DNA from: Christensenella sp. UBA7862 | GTDB taxonomy: Bacteria > Bacillota > Clostridia > Christensenellales > UBA1242 | DNA: 64,000 nt | Assembly: GCA_002500135.1 (NCBI GenBank) | Contig: DLSM01000012.1 | Span: 106,029 to 170,028 of the forward strand | Reading direction: 5' to 3' | Part shown: one piece after another, positions 40,319 to 49,587 of the stretch | Layout: every line of letters starts with the position of its first letter | Numbering within the stretch: position 1 is the first letter of the stretch | Program-made: the position numbers and the translations under genes | Notes under the pieces: model-generated | What the model was told of the DNA's origin: nothing | Database searches by the model: none | What the model saw: only the letters and a program-made list of their open reading frames with translations

Positions 40319-41821
40319 ATGGAAAATAAACTGAAAACAAAATACAATCTTCCCGTTGCCATTTGCCTTGTGGTGGGGATAATTATTGGAAGTGGAGCGT
40401 TTTTTAAGGCGATTGATGTTTTAAACTATACATCAGGCAACCTTATTCAAGGCATTATTGCGTGGGTGGCAAGCGGGCTTGTTATGCTTAGTTGTGCGTG
40501 CGCACTTGGTCGCATGGCGGGAAAGTATCAAAAGTGTGGTGGCATTGTTGACTATGCCGAAGCCATGTGCGGCGAAAACTACGCCTATTATGTAGGTTGG
40601 TTTATGGCAAGCATATATTGTCCAACTATGGTGTCGTTCTTAGCATATGCAAGTGCAAAATTTATTTGCATTCTTTTAGGCTTTTCTCAAACGGGAGGAG
40701 CGTGTCTTGCCATTGCGGGAACACTTGTAGTCTTGTCTTTTGCCCTAAACACCTTAGCCCCAAAACTATCTGGCAAGTTTCAAATATCAACAACAGTAAT
40801 AAAACTTATTCCTCTTCTTCTTATGGCAGTTGTGGGGATAATCTTTGGGCTTTGCCGTGGAATAACTGTGGAAAACATTGCTCAAACAGCAAATGTTGCC
40901 TTTGGTGGTGGACTATTTAAAGCGATTGTTGCCACATCATTTGCCTATGAGGGTTGGATAGTTGCCACAAGCATAAATAGCGAACTTAAAAATTCAAAAC
41001 GCAATCTTCCATTGGCTCTTCTGTGGGGGAGCGTTGCCACAATGGGCATATATCTTATATATTTCCTAGGGCTTTATGGCAGTGCGGATATTTCCACCTT
41101 GCAGCAAACGGGTGTGAGTGCGGGCTTTATAAATATTTTTGGCTCAGTTGCTGGCACAATCTTAGGCGTGTTTGCAGTTATATGTTGTCTTGGGACGCTT
41201 AATGGTCTTACAGTTGGCGGAGCGAGGGCTTTGTATGCCCTATCGTCACGAAATAGAGGTTTTTTGCCAGATAAATTTTCTCAAGTGGATAAGTCAACAA
41301 ACATGCCAGCAAACAGTTGTGTGTTTGGGCTTGTGATGACAAGTCTTTGGCTTTTGTATTATTATGGAGCCATGCTTGCCCCAACAAAGTGGTTTGGAGT
41401 GTTTAGTTTTGACAGTTGCGACTTGCCAGTTATAACCGTCTATGCCATGTACATTCCACTTTTCATAAATTTCATGCGAAAAGAAAAGTTCGAAAACAAG
41501 TTCTTCCGTTTTATCCTTCCCACCTTTGCTATAGTTGCATGCTTGTTCATGATTTTCAGTGCAATTATGGGTCATGGTGTGTTTGAGTTTCAAAAAGCGA
41601 AAGAACAAGGTCAGTTTTCTTTCCCCGTCTTATTTTATCTCATAATCTTCGCCGTTCTTATGTTAATTGGCTTTCTTCTTGACCGCAAGTCCGTCCGAAA
41701 AAAAGTTCCACACAACTTGCCCTCTAAAAATGAAACTTCACCCATTCAAACTCCGTCACCCGAACAAACTTTTCAACAAGTAAATATATTTGAAGAAGAT
41801 GTTAACAACATTGATACATAA
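40319..41821 (+). CDS. APC-superfamily amino-acid permease
   Basis: A 500-aa membrane transporter with about 12 helices. It has the N-terminal GIIIGSGAFF motif, SFAYEGWIVATSINSE in helix 6, and a cytoplasmic Pro/Ser/Thr-rich tail of about 50 residues. It is of the LAT/SteT type that exchanges neutral amino acids. It has its own promoter and no operon partner. The substrate is not predictable. Confidence 0.88.
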   Translation: MENKLKTKYNLPVAICLVVGIIIGSGAFFKAIDVLNYTSGNLIQGIIAWVASGLVMLSCACALGRMAGKYQKCGGIVDYAEAMCGENYAYYVGWFMASIYCPTMVSFLAYASAKFICILLGFSQTGGACLAIAGTLVVLSFALNTLAPKLSGKFQISTTVIKLIPLLLMAVVGIIFGLCRGITVENIAQTANVAFGGGLFKAIVATSFAYEGWIVATSINSELKNSKRNLPLALLWGSVATMGIYLIYFLGLYGSADISTLQQTGVSAGFINIFGSVAGTILGVFAVICCLGTLNGLTVGGARALYALSSRNRGFLPDKFSQVDKSTNMPANSCVFGLVMTSLWLLYYYGAMLAPTKWFGVFSFDSCDLPVITVYAMYIPLFINFMRKEKFENKFFRFILPTFAIVACLFMIFSAIMGHGVFEFQKAKEQGQFSFPVLFYLIIFAVLMLIGFLLDRKSVRKKVPHNLPSKNETSPIQTPSPEQTFQQVNIFEEDVNNIDT

Positions 41822-42016
41822 ACACTCTTTGACGGGTTTTCCCAATCTATTATAGTTGTGTAGTTATATATTTTAATTTTGAAAATAATATATAAAAAAA
41901 AATCACAAAGAAATTGTCAAAAATTGATAAAATCTTGATTGTAAGCAGGAATACACTATTTGGGCGGTAGGGACATTTTATAGTAATTCAAAAAAGAAAA
42001 AAGCACATAACAAAAA

Positions 42017-42050
42017 AGACATATCCGCAATAAGATATGTCCTTTTTTTG
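42017..42050. terminator. Bidirectional terminator
   Basis: AAAAAAGACATATC (near 42017-42030) pairs with GATATGTCCTTTTTT (near 42038-42050). It ends rubrerythrin transcription and could stop rightward transcription too. Confidence 0.8.
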
Positions 42051-42051
42051 A

Positions 42052-42588
42052 TTAGTAGTTGTTGCTCATAATTTCAAAATATGATTGTGGATGATTGCAC
42101 ACTGGGCAAACTTGTGGAGCAGCCTTGCCCACGACAATGTGTCCGCAGTTTCTACATTCCCAAACTTTTATTTCGCTCTTTTCAAAAACTTGTTTTGTTT
42201 CAACATTTTTAAGAAGCGAACGATAACGTTCTTCGTGACGCTTTTCAATATCCGCCACTGCTCTAAATTTCTTTGCAAGTTCCACAAAACCTTCTTCCTC
42301 GGCAGTTTTTGCAAAACCAACATACATATCTGTCCATTCAAAGTTTTCGCCTTCGCTGGCAGTTCTTAGGTTTTCTGCAGTGTTTCCAAGAAGTCCCAAC
42401 TCTTTATACCACATTTTTGCGTGTTCCTTTTCATTGTTTGCAGTTTGCTCAAAAATGCTTGCAATTTGTTCATAGCCTTCCTTTTTGGCAACTGAAGCAA
42501 AATATGTATATTTATTTCTTGCTTGGCTTTCTCCTTCAAAGGCGGTGAGTAAATTTTTTTCTGTTCTTGTTCCAATATACTTATTCAT
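42052..42588 (-). CDS. rbr: Rubrerythrin
   Basis: A 178-aa peroxide-reducing protein of anaerobes. The N-terminal ferritin-like diiron domain has EGESQARNKY, ANNEKEHAKMW and DIEKRHEERY. The C-terminal rubredoxin domain has CRNCGH and CPVCNHPQ. AAGGAG precedes the ATG. It is a single gene. Confidence 0.97.
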   Translation of the reverse strand: MNKYIGTRTEKNLLTAFEGESQARNKYTYFASVAKKEGYEQIASIFEQTANNEKEHAKMWYKELGLLGNTAENLRTASEGENFEWTDMYVGFAKTAEEEGFVELAKKFRAVADIEKRHEERYRSLLKNVETKQVFEKSEIKVWECRNCGHIVVGKAAPQVCPVCNHPQSYFEIMSNNY

Positions 42589-42829
42589 GATTTTCTCCTT
42601 GATTATTTTTTTGTCAAAAATTCTTTTAACATTTAAAGTATAACATATTTCAAATTTTTTCCAAACAAATTTAACCGTTCGCTTTTTAAAGTTATAAAGA
42701 TATGCAAAACATAGCGGTTTAACCTATAAAACTGTATCAAACTTGTTTGTTTTTATATAAAGTTGCGTCATTTCTTTTGACTTATGGGAAATTAAAAGTA
42801 TAATATCCTTTGGATTTTAGGAGAAACAA

Positions 42830-43621
42830 ATGAAAAAAGGAATAACACTATATTATGGCTACAACACAAAGGTTGAAGAAAGAATTAACACAATAAAATG
42901 GGCGGGTTTTGACAATGTTATAACTTGTGCGGACAGAAGATTTAATCACCAAAACGGGTCAATCAAAAAACAGATTGAACTCTTGCGTGCATCTGGGCTT
43001 GGTGTGTCAAGTTTGCATATGCAATATAGGGGGAAAGACTTGCCAAAATTCTTCAAGAAAGGTCTTGCGGGATATATTTTGCAAAAAAGACTTGAAAAAG
43101 ACGTCAAAATTGCAAAGAAATATGGCTTTTATTGTGTAGTTGTTCATTTGGGCGGCGAACCAAGTGAAATTGGCTGGAAAAGGCTTAGAAGAGTTTTAAA
43201 AGTCTGCCACAAGACGAATATTCCTCTTGCAATAGAAAATTTGAACGACTGCAGAGGATTTTTTGAGTGTTTTAAGAATATTGATGATGAATATCTAAAA
43301 TTTTGCTGGGATGTGGGACATTCAAACTGCTTCACAAAAAATATAGATTTTGTGGACAAATTGAAGGACAAACTTATTGCCCTACACTTGCACGACAACA
43401 ACGGCTTTGAGGACCAACACACATTAAACAAATATGGCACAGTAAATTGGGACGAGATTGCAAAAGTTATTGCAAGTCTTGACCATGATATAAATTTAGA
43501 TTATGAAATTTTAATGCATTATAGACAAAATGAAACGCCAGAAGAAGTGGCAAAAGAAACATACATTCAAGCGTGTGAACTTGAAAAACTTGTTTTGAAA
43601 CATAAAAACCTCTCCAACTAG
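42830..43621 (+). CDS. Sugar-phosphate isomerase/epimerase-like TIM-barrel protein
   Basis: A 263-aa AP-endonuclease-2/xylose-isomerase-like barrel. Metal-ligand motifs are VVHLGG, LAIENLND, CWDVGHSN and ALHLHDNNG. Enzymes of this fold isomerise or epimerise sugars or cut abasic sites. AGGAG precedes the ATG. Substrate unknown. Confidence 0.85.
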   Translation: MKKGITLYYGYNTKVEERINTIKWAGFDNVITCADRRFNHQNGSIKKQIELLRASGLGVSSLHMQYRGKDLPKFFKKGLAGYILQKRLEKDVKIAKKYGFYCVVVHLGGEPSEIGWKRLRRVLKVCHKTNIPLAIENLNDCRGFFECFKNIDDEYLKFCWDVGHSNCFTKNIDFVDKLKDKLIALHLHDNNGFEDQHTLNKYGTVNWDEIAKVIASLDHDINLDYEILMHYRQNETPEEVAKETYIQACELEKLVLKHKNLSN

Positions 43622-43634
43622 GAGAGGTCTTTTG
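43609..43634. terminator. Terminator overlapping the stop codon
   Basis: CCTCTCC (43609-43615) pairs with GGAGAGG (43621-43627), then a T run. The stop codon of the barrel gene lies in the loop. Confidence 0.8.
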
Positions 43635-43643
43635 TTTTGTCTT

Positions 43644-44156
43644 TTAGTCCAGTTTTCTTACAACAAAATTTACATTATTAACAGTCACTTGACCATTTGA
43701 CCCGTTGACCAAAGTTAAGATTAAGTTTTGGACAGTGTTGTCATAAATGAAACTTGACGACAAGTGTGCAGTTCCATTTGCTTCCACCGTTCCCGTGCTT
43801 AGGCTTTGTGGAATTGTCGAGCCATTTCCGTTGACTTTAAGAATTACATTTTCCCCAGCGGTCGAGGTGACATCGCCGTCATAACTTATAAGATAATATC
43901 CAGTTGTAATCAGTGCCACGTCAGCACTTCCTGCAGTGTGTGACACGTTGTCGGTTGTAAGGTTGACATTGTCGGTCAAAGGCACAGTGCCGTTTTGAGC
44001 CACAGCGCTGTCTAGAATGTTATAAAAATCTGCCACAGGTTCAATAGCCAAAACTCCGGCTGGTCCAGTTGGCCCAGTTGGTCCCACAGGGCCTCTTGGT
44101 CCCGTTGGTCCCACGTTTGTTCTTGCTCTTGGGCAAATACAGTTGCAACAACTCAC
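43644..44156 (-). CDS. Collagen-repeat spore/surface protein (BclA-like)
   Basis: A 170-aa protein. A Cys-rich start (MSCCNCICP) is followed by six G-x-y triplets at residues 16-33 (GPT, GPR, GPV, GPT, GPT, GPA) and a C-terminal C1q/TNF-like beta domain of about 135 residues. Short collagen-like stalks with such globular heads are typical of exosporium hair proteins of spore formers. It fits the sporulation genes elsewhere in the window. AGGGA lies ahead of the ATG. Confidence 0.85.
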   Translation of the reverse strand: MSCCNCICPRARTNVGPTGPRGPVGPTGPTGPAGVLAIEPVADFYNILDSAVAQNGTVPLTDNVNLTTDNVSHTAGSADVALITTGYYLISYDGDVTSTAGENVILKVNGNGSTIPQSLSTGTVEANGTAHLSSSFIYDNTVQNLILTLVNGSNGQVTVNNVNFVVRKLD

Positions 44157-44211
44157 TTTTCATTCCCTCCATCACCTCATAATACGCAGAGGGAACAAAA
44201 AGTGTTAAAAT

Positions 44212-44613
44212 CTACTTCAAAAATTCAAAATCATAATCTGCCTCAAAAGAATTTTCCGCTCCCGTTGCAGTTTTATTTGTATTTTCCTTTGAAATGTCAA
44301 AATTTTTATTTAAGACAATTTCGTTTTTGAAAAGTGTTGCCTTATCGTTTGAAAGTGCGACAATCTCGTTTTGTTCTTCGTCCATTGTCACAGAAAATTC
44401 AAGCGGACTAAGCCCAAAAAAGACTTTAAACCAGCTGTCTTTTCCAGAAATTTTGAGCAATGTTGACATGTATTTTTCGGCATTATATTTGGTCATAAGA
44501 GAAGTTGAAAAAGAGGTTGCGTCACCCTTTTTGTCAAAAATATCTATTATGACTTTGGCAAGTTTTCCCATATTTTCTTGCCTAACTCCGCTCACATAAA
44601 CTTCCTTTTCCAC
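44212..44613 (-). CDS. Hypothetical protein downstream of dnaI
   Basis: About 133 aa with no recognised domain. GTG at 44613 is preferred because GGAG lies 6 nt ahead. A TTG at 44625, directly after the dnaI stop, is the alternative (137 aa). It is cotranscribed with dnaI. Confidence 0.6.
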   Translation of the reverse strand: MEKEVYVSGVRQENMGKLAKVIIDIFDKKGDATSFSTSLMTKYNAEKYMSTLLKISGKDSWFKVFFGLSPLEFSVTMDEEQNEIVALSNDKATLFKNEIVLNKNFDISKENTNKTATGAENSFEADYDFEFLK

Positions 44614-44625
44614 TTTCCACTCCAA

Positions 44626-45558
44626 TTATTTTTTGCGTTTTAGTCTTATATCGCTGTTTTCTATTTTAAGAATTATAGAGTTCTGCTTGTTGCACAAACG
44701 ACTGAATGTTCTTTCGCCATATCTGCTCAAGACGCCCTCCAGCCCAAGATTTGTTGTGATAATTGTACTTTGATTTTTTGAAAGTCGCTCGTTTGTTACA
44801 AGATACATATATTCTTCGGTTACGTTTTTATATTTAGGCTCGCTTCCAAGGTCGTCAATAATCAAAACATCACAAGACAAAACTTGCTCCAATATGGAAG
44901 ATTTTGAACTGTCAAATGTTGTGTGGAATTTCAAAAACAAATTATTAAGTGCAAAGGCAGTTAAGAACATAACAGTCACATTTTGAGATAAAAGTTTGTT
45001 GCAAATGCTTTCAACAAGATAAGTTTTCCCCACCCCAGTTGTGCCAGTTAAGAGCAAGTTTTTATATTTTGAACTGCCAAAATTGTCGCACCAATGTGCA
45101 ATTTTTTCAAACATTTTCTTTCCGTTTTCTGGGTTGTCAAAAAGTGAATAATCTACATTTTCAAATGTGTGTTGTGGGTTAACTGTAACCCCTATGTCTT
45201 TCAAAATGCTATCATTTAATTTTTTCTTAAAACATTGACATTCTTCGTTTCCTATGTAGCCTGTATCCTCGCAATGTTTGCAGTTATATTGTGGTTTTAA
45301 GTCGTCTTGCGTCATGCCAAGTTTGCCAAGAGTTAGAGCGAGATTTGTTTTAAGTTCTTTAAGTCTTTTTTTCTGCTCGCTGCAAGATTTTTTTTCAAAC
45401 TCACACTTTGCAATTTCAAAAGAAAGAGCCTTATATTCAAGATAAAGTTTTTTGTATTCGGCATTTTCCATTGCAGCAAAAAAGTTATCTCTTGCAACTT
45501 TTTCTGCTTGCATTTTATGCCGTCTTATTTCTTCCAAAACTTTCTTCTTTTCGTTCAT
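44626..45558 (-). CDS. dnaI: Helicase loader, DnaI/DnaC-type AAA+ ATPase
   Basis: A 310-aa protein that loads the replicative helicase. The N-terminal coiled region is followed by a zinc-binding cluster (CKHC...CQC, about 93-109). Walker A is GTTGVGKT (172-179), Walker B LIIDDLG, and a sensor region TTNLGLEG. It lies 7 nt after the DnaD-type gene, the usual Bacillota initiation pair. Start context is a short AGGG. Confidence 0.92.
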   Translation of the reverse strand: MNEKKKVLEEIRRHKMQAEKVARDNFFAAMENAEYKKLYLEYKALSFEIAKCEFEKKSCSEQKKRLKELKTNLALTLGKLGMTQDDLKPQYNCKHCEDTGYIGNEECQCFKKKLNDSILKDIGVTVNPQHTFENVDYSLFDNPENGKKMFEKIAHWCDNFGSSKYKNLLLTGTTGVGKTYLVESICNKLLSQNVTVMFLTAFALNNLFLKFHTTFDSSKSSILEQVLSCDVLIIDDLGSEPKYKNVTEEYMYLVTNERLSKNQSTIITTNLGLEGVLSRYGERTFSRLCNKQNSIILKIENSDIRLKRKK

Positions 45559-45565
45559 TTTTCCC

Positions 45566-47023
45566 TCACAAATTTATCTCGTCAAGGTTGTCGAACAAAG
45601 CATTAACTTGCTCGTCTGTCCAAGATTTTTGACCAAAACTCTTTCCAACAAAACTCTGTTCTTCCTTTTTGACAGTTGCATTTGACGCCTTTTTCACTTG
45701 CTCCAAAGTTGTCAAATTTTGCTCATGCCACGAAGTTAGAATTGCATTTGCATATTGCATTGCATTGCTCTTGCCCTTTGCAAGTTCTGCGCAATATTCC
45801 ACAACTTCCATAGGAAATTTGAGTGAATAAGTCCAAGTCCTATAAAACGACCTATCAAAACTGTTAACTCGTCTGTCAATTCCCATTTTTTGAAGAAGTT
45901 TCTTAATTTTTTCGTCAGTTTCGCTAACTTCGCCAAGATAATTATCTATGCTCGAAACACTCATAAGTCCAAGTTTAGCAAATTTTTGGATAATGTTGTC
46001 CATTCCTTCAAGCGTTCTTATGCTACTCTTGAAGCAGAAGTTTGCAATTTGAACAAGGGAGTTCTGTTCAAAGCCTCTGTTTGTCCAAGGAACGATGTAT
46101 GTATCCACCTCGTTTTCAACAGATTCATAATACACGCCAAGCGCCTTGTTAATTTCCCTAGCCAAAGAGGACAAAGCCACTTTGTTATCTTCATACTGTT
46201 GCATTTCTGCAAAGCTCAAGAGTTTAAGTTCAAAGAATTTTGTTAATTTTTTGTCAAGCATTTCAAAACTGAAATTTTTTGTTTGTGTAGAAATTTTCTT
46301 TGCAAGCAGCAAAATGTTTTGCAAACTGAAGCCAAAAGATTTTGTCCACTTGTCATACATCTGTTGATGTTCAATAGAAAGATTGCCCCTAAATTTAAGA
46401 GCCTTGGCCACTTGACTAACTTCGGAAGAGGTGAGCATCATATTCTCAATTTTTTGTTCAATCTTGTCGGCAGTCTTAACTCCTTCTTCCGCCCACACTC
46501 TTGCCACAGTGAGAATATAATTTGAATTTATGTCCGTTCCCTTCCTTGTGACGCAATATTTCACAATCATCACAAAATCAGCAGGTTGCATATCAAAATT
46601 TTCAACAAAGTCAATATATTTTGAAAATTCTGTGGGGTTGATTTGTCTTGAGGAGATAAGTTCTTGAATATCCGTCACAAAAGTCGCATATTTCTTGCTA
46701 TCCACTTTTTTAAGAGATTTCAAGTTATCCTTCACTGGCAAATATCTAATTTCCATTGGGTCAAGTTCCAAAACTTGCACAAGCCCTTGGTCTTGCCAAT
46801 ATAAAAATGAGTCAATAATATCTTGTCTGCTCAGTCCCAAAACATTTTCAAAGTTTTCTATAGAGTTGTCATAACTTGCGCTATTTTGACATTTCATAAG
46901 CCCAAAAAGATAAACTTTTACGCAGTTTTCGGGTGCGTAAGGCAAGTAGTCATTCAAAAACTTTGCGTCAATAAAAATATTACTTGCTCCAAAAAGCGAA
47001 CTTGAATATTTGCAAAAAGGCAT
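45566..47023 (-). CDS. DnaD/DnaB-type replication initiation protein
   Basis: A 485-aa protein with an N-terminal winged helix (KVYLFGLMKCQN, GLSRQDIIDSFLYWQDQGLV) and two DnaD_C/DnaB_2-like regions (near 170-220 and 395-445, the latter with YCAELAKGKSNAMQYANAIL). It is the Bacillota primosome component that bridges DnaA and the DnaI-helicase complex. AGGAGG precedes the ATG. It is the first gene of the operon. Confidence 0.88.
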   Translation of the reverse strand: MPFCKYSSSLFGASNIFIDAKFLNDYLPYAPENCVKVYLFGLMKCQNSASYDNSIENFENVLGLSRQDIIDSFLYWQDQGLVQVLELDPMEIRYLPVKDNLKSLKKVDSKKYATFVTDIQELISSRQINPTEFSKYIDFVENFDMQPADFVMIVKYCVTRKGTDINSNYILTVARVWAEEGVKTADKIEQKIENMMLTSSEVSQVAKALKFRGNLSIEHQQMYDKWTKSFGFSLQNILLLAKKISTQTKNFSFEMLDKKLTKFFELKLLSFAEMQQYEDNKVALSSLAREINKALGVYYESVENEVDTYIVPWTNRGFEQNSLVQIANFCFKSSIRTLEGMDNIIQKFAKLGLMSVSSIDNYLGEVSETDEKIKKLLQKMGIDRRVNSFDRSFYRTWTYSLKFPMEVVEYCAELAKGKSNAMQYANAILTSWHEQNLTTLEQVKKASNATVKKEEQSFVGKSFGQKSWTDEQVNALFDNLDEINL

Positions 47024-47096
47024 TTTCTCCTCCCGTCCTAGTCATTGTATCAAAATTTTTTGTCAAAGACAACAAGTTTTTGTTCCCAACTTTTGC

Positions 47097-47252
47097 CTAC
47101 CAGTCTTCCTTAATATAGTTATTTGGCTGCTTTACATCGTCATAAAAATCTCTATACTGCTCTGAAAAGTTTTTTTGAGGCAGCTCAAAGTCTTCATTGT
47201 CATATGCTTCCACATCTTGCTGTTCTGCAAGTTTCAATAATTCCAGTTTATC
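47097..47252 (-). CDS. Very small acidic protein
   Basis: A 51-aa acidic peptide. The ATG at 47252 has AAGGAG 6 nt ahead; the in-frame ATG at 47294 has none. No family recognised. Confidence 0.5.
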   Translation of the reverse strand, partial: DKLELLKLAEQQDVEAYDNEDFELPQKNFSEQYRDFYDDVKQPNNYIKEDW

Positions 47253-47324
47253 CATTTGTTCTCCTTGTGGCTTAACAATTTCGATTGTCGCCAACTTCCC
47301 CTCAACCTATATTTCCCTAAAAGG

Positions 47325-48179
47325 TTATAATATCTTCCAAAGTTTTGACGACTTCTCAAAACTTTTGCCACTTATATTTTTTAGTTCCTCTTTTTCTTCT
47401 TCCGTCAAGCATTGTTCGTTTTTCAAATCTTTAAAACTAAGTTTTACACATTCAAGTCGTTGTGTGTCTGCCCCAAAAGTTCTATTTGTTGCCTTGTTTC
47501 CATATTTGTTATCCCCCACAACAGGGTGTCCAAGGTGTGCCAAATGCGCCCTAATCTGATGAGTTCTGCCCGTTAAAAGTTTACACATGACAAGACTGTT
47601 TTTCTCGCCCACTTTCACTGTTTCAAACTGCGTCAAAATCTCCACATAATTTGGCTTCAAATTGTCGCTTACAATCACCATAGACTTCTTCGCATCTTTA
47701 AACAAATATGCCTTGCAAATTTTCCCTTCAAAATGACTTTTCCCCACAACTTCGCAAAGATAATATTTTTCCACAAGCGAATTCTTAAACACCTTTTCAA
47801 GTCCGCTTTTAGCCGTCAAATTTTTTGCAAAAATCATAACCCCAGACGTGTTTCTGTCAAGCCTATTCACAGCAAAAGCAGAAAGTACACTTTCAACAGA
47901 ATTTTCCCCGCACGTTTCCATGCCACTTGGTTTATCAACAACTATAACATTGTCATCTTCAAAAAATCTTTCAATATAAATATTTTTCTTTGTTTCTTCC
48001 ACAAAACATTCCACCTTATCCCTCGCCCCAATTTGAATGTTTTTAGAAACACGCTTGCCGTTAACTTTTATGTCCTTTTTTCTAAATAACTTTTGCACGC
48101 ACAAAAAATCAAGCCCCATGCCTTGCAGAAACTTTTTCAATTCACAATTTTCTTTTGCCACAAACTCCAACTTTTTCAC
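47325..48179 (-). CDS. RluA-family RNA pseudouridine synthase
   Basis: A 284-aa enzyme. The N-terminal S4-like RNA-binding region (about 15-60) is followed by the catalytic motif NRLDRNTSG with the nucleophilic Asp, and LLTGRTHQIRAHLAHLGHPVVGD. It converts uridine to pseudouridine in rRNA or tRNA. The start codon is GTG, 6 nt from a -10 box, with no Shine-Dalgarno. Confidence 0.92.
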   Translation of the reverse strand: MKKLEFVAKENCELKKFLQGMGLDFLCVQKLFRKKDIKVNGKRVSKNIQIGARDKVECFVEETKKNIYIERFFEDDNVIVVDKPSGMETCGENSVESVLSAFAVNRLDRNTSGVMIFAKNLTAKSGLEKVFKNSLVEKYYLCEVVGKSHFEGKICKAYLFKDAKKSMVIVSDNLKPNYVEILTQFETVKVGEKNSLVMCKLLTGRTHQIRAHLAHLGHPVVGDNKYGNKATNRTFGADTQRLECVKLSFKDLKNEQCLTEEEKEELKNISGKSFEKSSKLWKIL

Positions 48180-48185
48180 AATGAA

Positions 48186-48214
48186 ATTGTATCACTCATT
48201 TTTTCATTTTGCAA
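48186..48214 (-). promoter_or_regulatory. Promoter giving a probable leaderless mRNA with GTG start
   Basis: On the minus strand, TTGCAA (48209-48214), a 17-nt spacer and TACAAT (48186-48191), then 6 nt to the GTG at 48179. Confidence 0.65.
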
Positions 48215-48241
48215 CATCTAGTGCCATAAATTTTCTAAAAT

Positions 48242-49114
48242 TTATATTGTTTCCAAATAATTTTTAATTTCTTCCAGTTCGCTAATGACAGTTGACGCCC
48301 CGCCAGTTAGCCCGACTTTCTTCACACCCGCAAATTTGCCCGCCACCACAAGACCTTTCACCTCTTCCAAATTTTCCACCAAAAAGCAAGTTGTCTTTGT
48401 GCTTAAATTGTTGAAAAGTTCCTTTGTGTTGCTAGAGTTTTTGCCACCAACAACAATCATAGCGTCAACCTCTTTTGCAAGTCCCTCCGAACTCTCGTTT
48501 ATTCTCCTTTGAGCGTTGCAAGTGGTGTTGCGATAGTCAAATTCCTTGCCATTTCTTTCAAGAAAATCTTTAATTTTTGCAATCATCTCGTCTGCCTTTT
48601 TGCAAGAAAAAGTGGTCTGCACCGTTAGGAAATATTTTGGATAATCAAGCGAAATGCTTTTTATGTCATCTTCATCTTCAACAAAAATAGGGCTGTCACA
48701 CCAGCCAGCAGTTCCCGCCACCTCTGGGTGCATAACTCCGCCACCTTTGCCGTATTTTCCTAAAATAATAATTTTATAACCATCATCATTTTTCCTCTGG
48801 GCAAGCAAGTTTATGGCCTTTACATTTGGGCAAGTGCCGTCAACATATTCAATGTCATTTTGCTTAAAATAGTCAAGCGTTGCCTTACTCTCGCCATGCG
48901 CCCGAATAATCACCGTTTCGCCCTGCGCCAGCTGCGCCAAATTATCTTTCTGCACCGCTCCAGCCGAAAGAAGCCTTCCAGTTGTTGTCTTGTTGTGCAA
49001 AATCTGCTTAAAAAGAACAACCCTCTTTCCTTTTGCAAGACTTTCTTCTGCCAAGTTCACAGCTCGCTTCGCTCCAAAACACAAACAACATTCCTTTGCA
49101 ATTTCAACTTTCAT
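48242..49114 (-). CDS. ispH: 4-hydroxy-3-methylbut-2-enyl diphosphate reductase
   Basis: IspH (LytB) is the last enzyme of the MEP isoprenoid pathway and holds an iron-sulfur cluster. The 290-aa protein has the three cluster cysteines in context: LCFGAKRAV near residue 12, DGTCPNVKAI, and NTTCNAQRR. The ATG at 49114 fits the family start; a weak GAGGTGG lies just ahead. An ATG at 49132 is possible. Confidence 0.95.
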   Translation of the reverse strand: MKVEIAKECCLCFGAKRAVNLAEESLAKGKRVVLFKQILHNKTTTGRLLSAGAVQKDNLAQLAQGETVIIRAHGESKATLDYFKQNDIEYVDGTCPNVKAINLLAQRKNDDGYKIIILGKYGKGGGVMHPEVAGTAGWCDSPIFVEDEDDIKSISLDYPKYFLTVQTTFSCKKADEMIAKIKDFLERNGKEFDYRNTTCNAQRRINESSEGLAKEVDAMIVVGGKNSSNTKELFNNLSTKTTCFLVENLEEVKGLVVAGKFAGVKKVGLTGGASTVISELEEIKNYLETI

Positions 49115-49182
49115 ATCCACCTCGTTCCCCATATGCTACCACAAAGCCCCTCAAATTGTCAAACAAACCTCTCCCAAAACCC

Positions 49183-49211
49183 TTGCCTTTTGTCAAAACA
49201 TCTGCTACAAT
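49183..49211 (+). promoter_or_regulatory. Promoter of the split tRNA-Arg(CCT)
   Basis: TTGCCT (49183-49188), a 17-nt spacer and TACAAT (49206-49211), 20 nt ahead of the tRNA 5' half. It would transcribe the half gene and then the replacement tRNA. Confidence 0.7.
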
Positions 49212-49231
49212 ACCCATGTGAAAGCCTTTAA

Positions 49232-49271
49232 GTTCCAATAGCTCAGTTGGATAGAGCGTCCCCCTCCTAAG
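49232..49271 (+). pseudogene. 5' half of host tRNA-Arg(CCT), element 2 attL
   Basis: Acceptor GTTCCAA, D-stem GCTC/GAGC, anticodon strand TCCCC (49259-49263) and loop CTCCTAA plus G (49264-49271). The following DNA does not complete the stem. The matching 3' half is at 56304-56348. Confidence 0.93.
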
Positions 49272-49341
49272 AGTATGTAATAGGGAATTTATATCCTTTA
49301 ATTACGGGGTTTTCGTGGGTTTATGATTGAATTTTTGAAAG

Positions 49342-49366
49342 CATCAATAATTTTATCAATAGTTTT
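49342..49366 (+). repeat. Left arm-type repeat of element 2
   Basis: A 25-nt block starting CATCAATAATTTT and ending ATCAATAGTTTT, containing two ATCAATA motifs. Nearly the same block occurs at 56149-56172 in the same orientation. Confidence 0.65.
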
Positions 49367-49402
49367 GTCCTAAATATAGTGTGAAATCCTAAAATTTATT
49401 AT

Positions 49403-49477
49403 GTTCTCGTAGTTCAACGGATAGAACAAGAGCCTCCTAAGCTCTAGATGTGGTTTCGATTACCGCCGGGAACACCA
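49403..49477 (+). tRNA. Replacement tRNA-Arg(CCT) carried by element 2
   Basis: A 75-nt cloverleaf: acceptor GTTCTCG/CGGGAAC, D-stem GTTC/GAAC, anticodon stem AGAGC/GCTCT with loop CTCCTAA, T-stem GTGGT/ACCGC with loop TTCGATT, and encoded CCA. The anticodon equals that of the split host gene while all stems differ. A weak promoter (TTGTCC, 19 nt, TAAAAT ending 49395) may exist; the host promoter at 49183-49211 points at it. A terminator follows. Confidence 0.93.
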
Positions 49478-49481
49478 AACT

Positions 49482-49507
49482 GACCACCATTTAAGGTGGT
49501 CTTTTTC
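49482..49507 (+). terminator. Terminator of the replacement tRNA
   Basis: GACCACC (49482-49488) pairs with GGTGGTC (49495-49501), followed by T residues. Confidence 0.85.
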
Positions 49508-49587
49508 TACAGTAAATCATATTTTACTCCTTTTTCTAAACTTAACATTAAAAGACAACATACCTATTCAGTATGGTTTTAGTATGA